DNA of 64,000 nt from Pelagimonas sp. (GTDB lineage: Bacteria > Pseudomonadota > Alphaproteobacteria > Rhodobacterales > Rhodobacteraceae): assembly GCA_025210455.1 (NCBI GenBank), contig JAOARQ010000061.1, forward strand, positions 1 through 64,000, in the 5' to 3' direction. Under the pieces are notes generated by a model. The model saw nothing but the letters and a program-made list of their open reading frames with translations, had not been told where the DNA came from and did no database searches. The position numbers and the translations under genes were made by a program. This document shows positions 62,717 through 64,000 of the stretch, in pieces. Numbering within the stretch: position 1 is the stretch's first letter; every line of letters starts with the position of its first letter.

Positions 62717-64000
62717 TGACTGATCTGACGAAGCTGAAAATCTCTGAGGCCCGCGACGCGCTGCGCAAGGGTGATGTGACCTCTGTTGAACTGACCGACG
62801 CCTGCCTGAGCGCCATCGAAGGCGCGGGCGCGCTGAATGCCTTTGTGCATAACACCCCCGAAATTGCGCGCGAACAGGCCGCAGCAGCGGATGCGCGGAT
62901 CAAGGCGGGCGAAGCACCAGATCTTTGCGGCATCCCTTTGGGGATCAAAGATCTTTTCTGCACCAAAGGTGTGGATAGTCAGGCTGCATCGAACATCCTG
63001 AAAGGCTTTAAGCCGGAATATGAATCCACCGTGACCAGCAATCTGTTTGGTGACGGTGCGGTCATGCTGGGCAAGCTGAACATGGATGAATTCGCCATGG
63101 GGTCGTCGAATGAAACATCGGCCTATGGCAATGCGGTGAACCCCTGGCGTCGTGGCAATGATGAGGCCGCGCTGACACCGGGCGGCAGCTCGGGCGGGTC
63201 GGCCTCGGCTGTGGCGGCAGACCTGTGTCTGGGCGCAACCGGCACCGACACCGGCGGCTCTATCCGTCAGCCTGCGGCCTTTACCGGCATCACCGGCATC
63301 AAACCAACCTATGGCCGCTGTTCGCGTTGGGGTATCGTGGCCTTTGCCTCCTCGCTGGATCAGGCTGGCCCGATGACCAAAGACGTGCGTGATGCGGCGA
63401 TCATGCTGGAAAGCATGTGTGGTCACGATCCAAAAGACAGCACCAGCGCCGATCTGGCAGTGCCAAACTTTGAGGCCATGCTGACCGGTGACGTTCGTGG
63501 TAAAACCATTGGTATTCCAAAAGAATATCACATGGATGGGATGCCCGAGGAAATCGAAGCGCTTTGGGCCGAAGGCCGCAAGATGCTGACCGATGCCGGT
63601 GCCAAGATCGTTGATATCAGCCTGCCGCACACCAAATATGCGCTGCCTGCCTACTACGTAATTGCCCCGGCCGAAGCCTCTTCGAACCTGGCGCGCTATG
63701 ATGGGGTGCGCTATGGCCACCGCGCGACGCTGGCGGCCGGTGATGGCATCACCGAAATGTATGAAAAGACCCGCGCCGAAGGATTTGGCGAAGAGGTCAA
63801 GCGCCGTGTGATGGTGGGCACCTATGTGCTGTCGGCGGGGTATTACGATGCCTATTACAACCGCGCACGCAAGGTGCGGAACCTGATCAAGAAAGACTTT
63901 GAAGATGTCTTTGCGCAGGGTGTGGATGCGATCCTGACCCCGGCAACGCCTTCTGCGGCCTTTGGTCTGGGGGAAATGAAAGACGCCGATCCGGTGAAAA
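62716..64000 (+). CDS. gatA: Glutamyl-tRNA(Gln) amidotransferase subunit A, 3' end outside the window
   Basis: At least 428 residues of GatA, the amidase that releases ammonia from glutamine for transamidation of Glu-tRNA(Gln). The Ser-cisSer-Lys triad is in place: Lys in IPLGIKDLF, then the amidase GGSSGGSAS block and the [11 protein letters not shown] nucleophile. The reading frame is open to the window edge. It is the second gene of the gatC-gatA unit. Confidence 0.97.
   Translation, partial: MTDLTKLKISEARDALRKGDVTSVELTDACLSAIEGAGALNAFVHNTPEIAREQAAAADARIKAGEAPDLCGIPLGIKDLFCTKGVDSQAASNILKGFKPEYESTVTSNLFGDGAVMLGKLNMDEFAMGSSNETSAYGNAVNPWRRGNDEAALTPGGSSGGSASAVAADLCLGATGTDTGGSIRQPAAFTGITGIKPTYGRCSRWGIVAFASSLDQAGPMTKDVRDAAIMLESMCGHDPKDSTSADLAVPNFEAMLTGDVRGKTIGIPKEYHMDGMPEEIEALWAEGRKMLTDAGAKIVDISLPHTKYALPAYYVIAPAEASSNLARYDGVRYGHRATLAAGDGITEMYEKTRAEGFGEEVKRRVMVGTYVLSAGYYDAYYNRARKVRNLIKKDFEDVFAQGVDAILTPATPSAAFGLGEMKDADPVK

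Noticed and set aside
1-64000. CRISPR array, prophage or integrated plasmid
   Set aside because: No regularly spaced 25-40 bp repeats, no integrase, no phage structural genes and no intact transposase were seen.

Overview
The window is a contiguous piece of a GC-rich alphaproteobacterial chromosome, most likely from the Rhodobacteraceae (marine roseobacter group). Pointers are the short-LID adenylate kinase, a TRAP transporter, DUF3572, DUF983 and DUF2842 family proteins, a non-pyrrolysine MttB-family protein, an acs/DUF4212 acetate cluster, and housekeeping genes (lepA, purA, bfr/bfd, pyc, uvrD, gatCA) typical of that family. No phage, plasmid functions, CRISPR array or intact transposase was seen. 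I give no species name.

Layout. 1-59: 5' part of a tRNA-Gln. 129-1711: an H-NOX-like gene translationally coupled to an HNOBA-like/GGDEF diguanylate cyclase. 1812-6318: MttB-family protein, a 266-bp terminal-inverted-repeat element, HAD phosphatase with DUF3572, and a PleD-like cyclase. 6411-8492: ECF sigma factor, membrane anti-sigma candidate, CpxP-like sensor and an EF-hand protein. 8746-12077: DUF983, Nudix, alpha/beta hydrolase, LysR regulator and a lipoprotein. 12078-16564: two unusual repeat structures, an unrecognised 445-aa protein, lepA and small membrane ORFs. 16636-22424: bfr/bfd, purA/DUF2842, a very acidic 810-aa protein and thiamine pyrophosphokinase. 22375-26912: three carriers, an MBL hydrolase and TatD. 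27065-35823: acetate cluster, transcribed as acs-adk and then DUF4212, Na+/solute symporter, DUF294 protein, a small membrane protein and a membrane DnaQ-like exonuclease. 36263-39443: TRAP transporter. 39661-43841: arsenic operon (ArsR-ArsC fusion, GAPDH, a DUF1036 protein, ArsJ). 43930-45204: small lower-GC membrane genes. 45359-50948: pyruvate carboxylase, FMN alpha-hydroxy-acid oxidase and a receiver-like protein. 51021-58228: UvrD/PcrA helicase, Lrp regulator, a 1039-aa protein resembling a GspL-GspC fusion, and a SIMPL protein. 58414-64000: O-acetylhomoserine sulfhydrylase type enzyme, glycosyltransferase-like protein, UPF0173 hydrolase, ceramidase-like membrane protein, and gatC with a partial gatA.

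How the genes work together. The acetate block imports acetate (symporter pair), activates it (Acs) and clears the AMP formed (Adk), with putative regulatory proteins attached. Pyruvate carboxylase supplies oxaloacetate, and its promoter carries TTTGCAAA boxes like those of short-chain acyl-CoA regulators. The ars operon fits arsenate conversion to 1-arseno-3-phosphoglycerate by GAPDH and export by ArsJ, with an ArsR-ArsC fusion protein and a perfect 24-bp palindrome over the first start codon.

Most interesting points: signalling or nuclease proteins that keep their fold but have lost a defining residue (H-NOX proximal His, PleD phospho-acceptor Asp, last catalytic Asp of the DnaQ-like exonuclease); a 44-bp array of four 11-bp repeats present at two distant intergenic sites; nested-hairpin intergenic repeats; a DUF1036 gene inside the ars operon; and the GspL/GspC-like giant protein. 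All family assignments come from reading motifs and recalled family features; no search was run.
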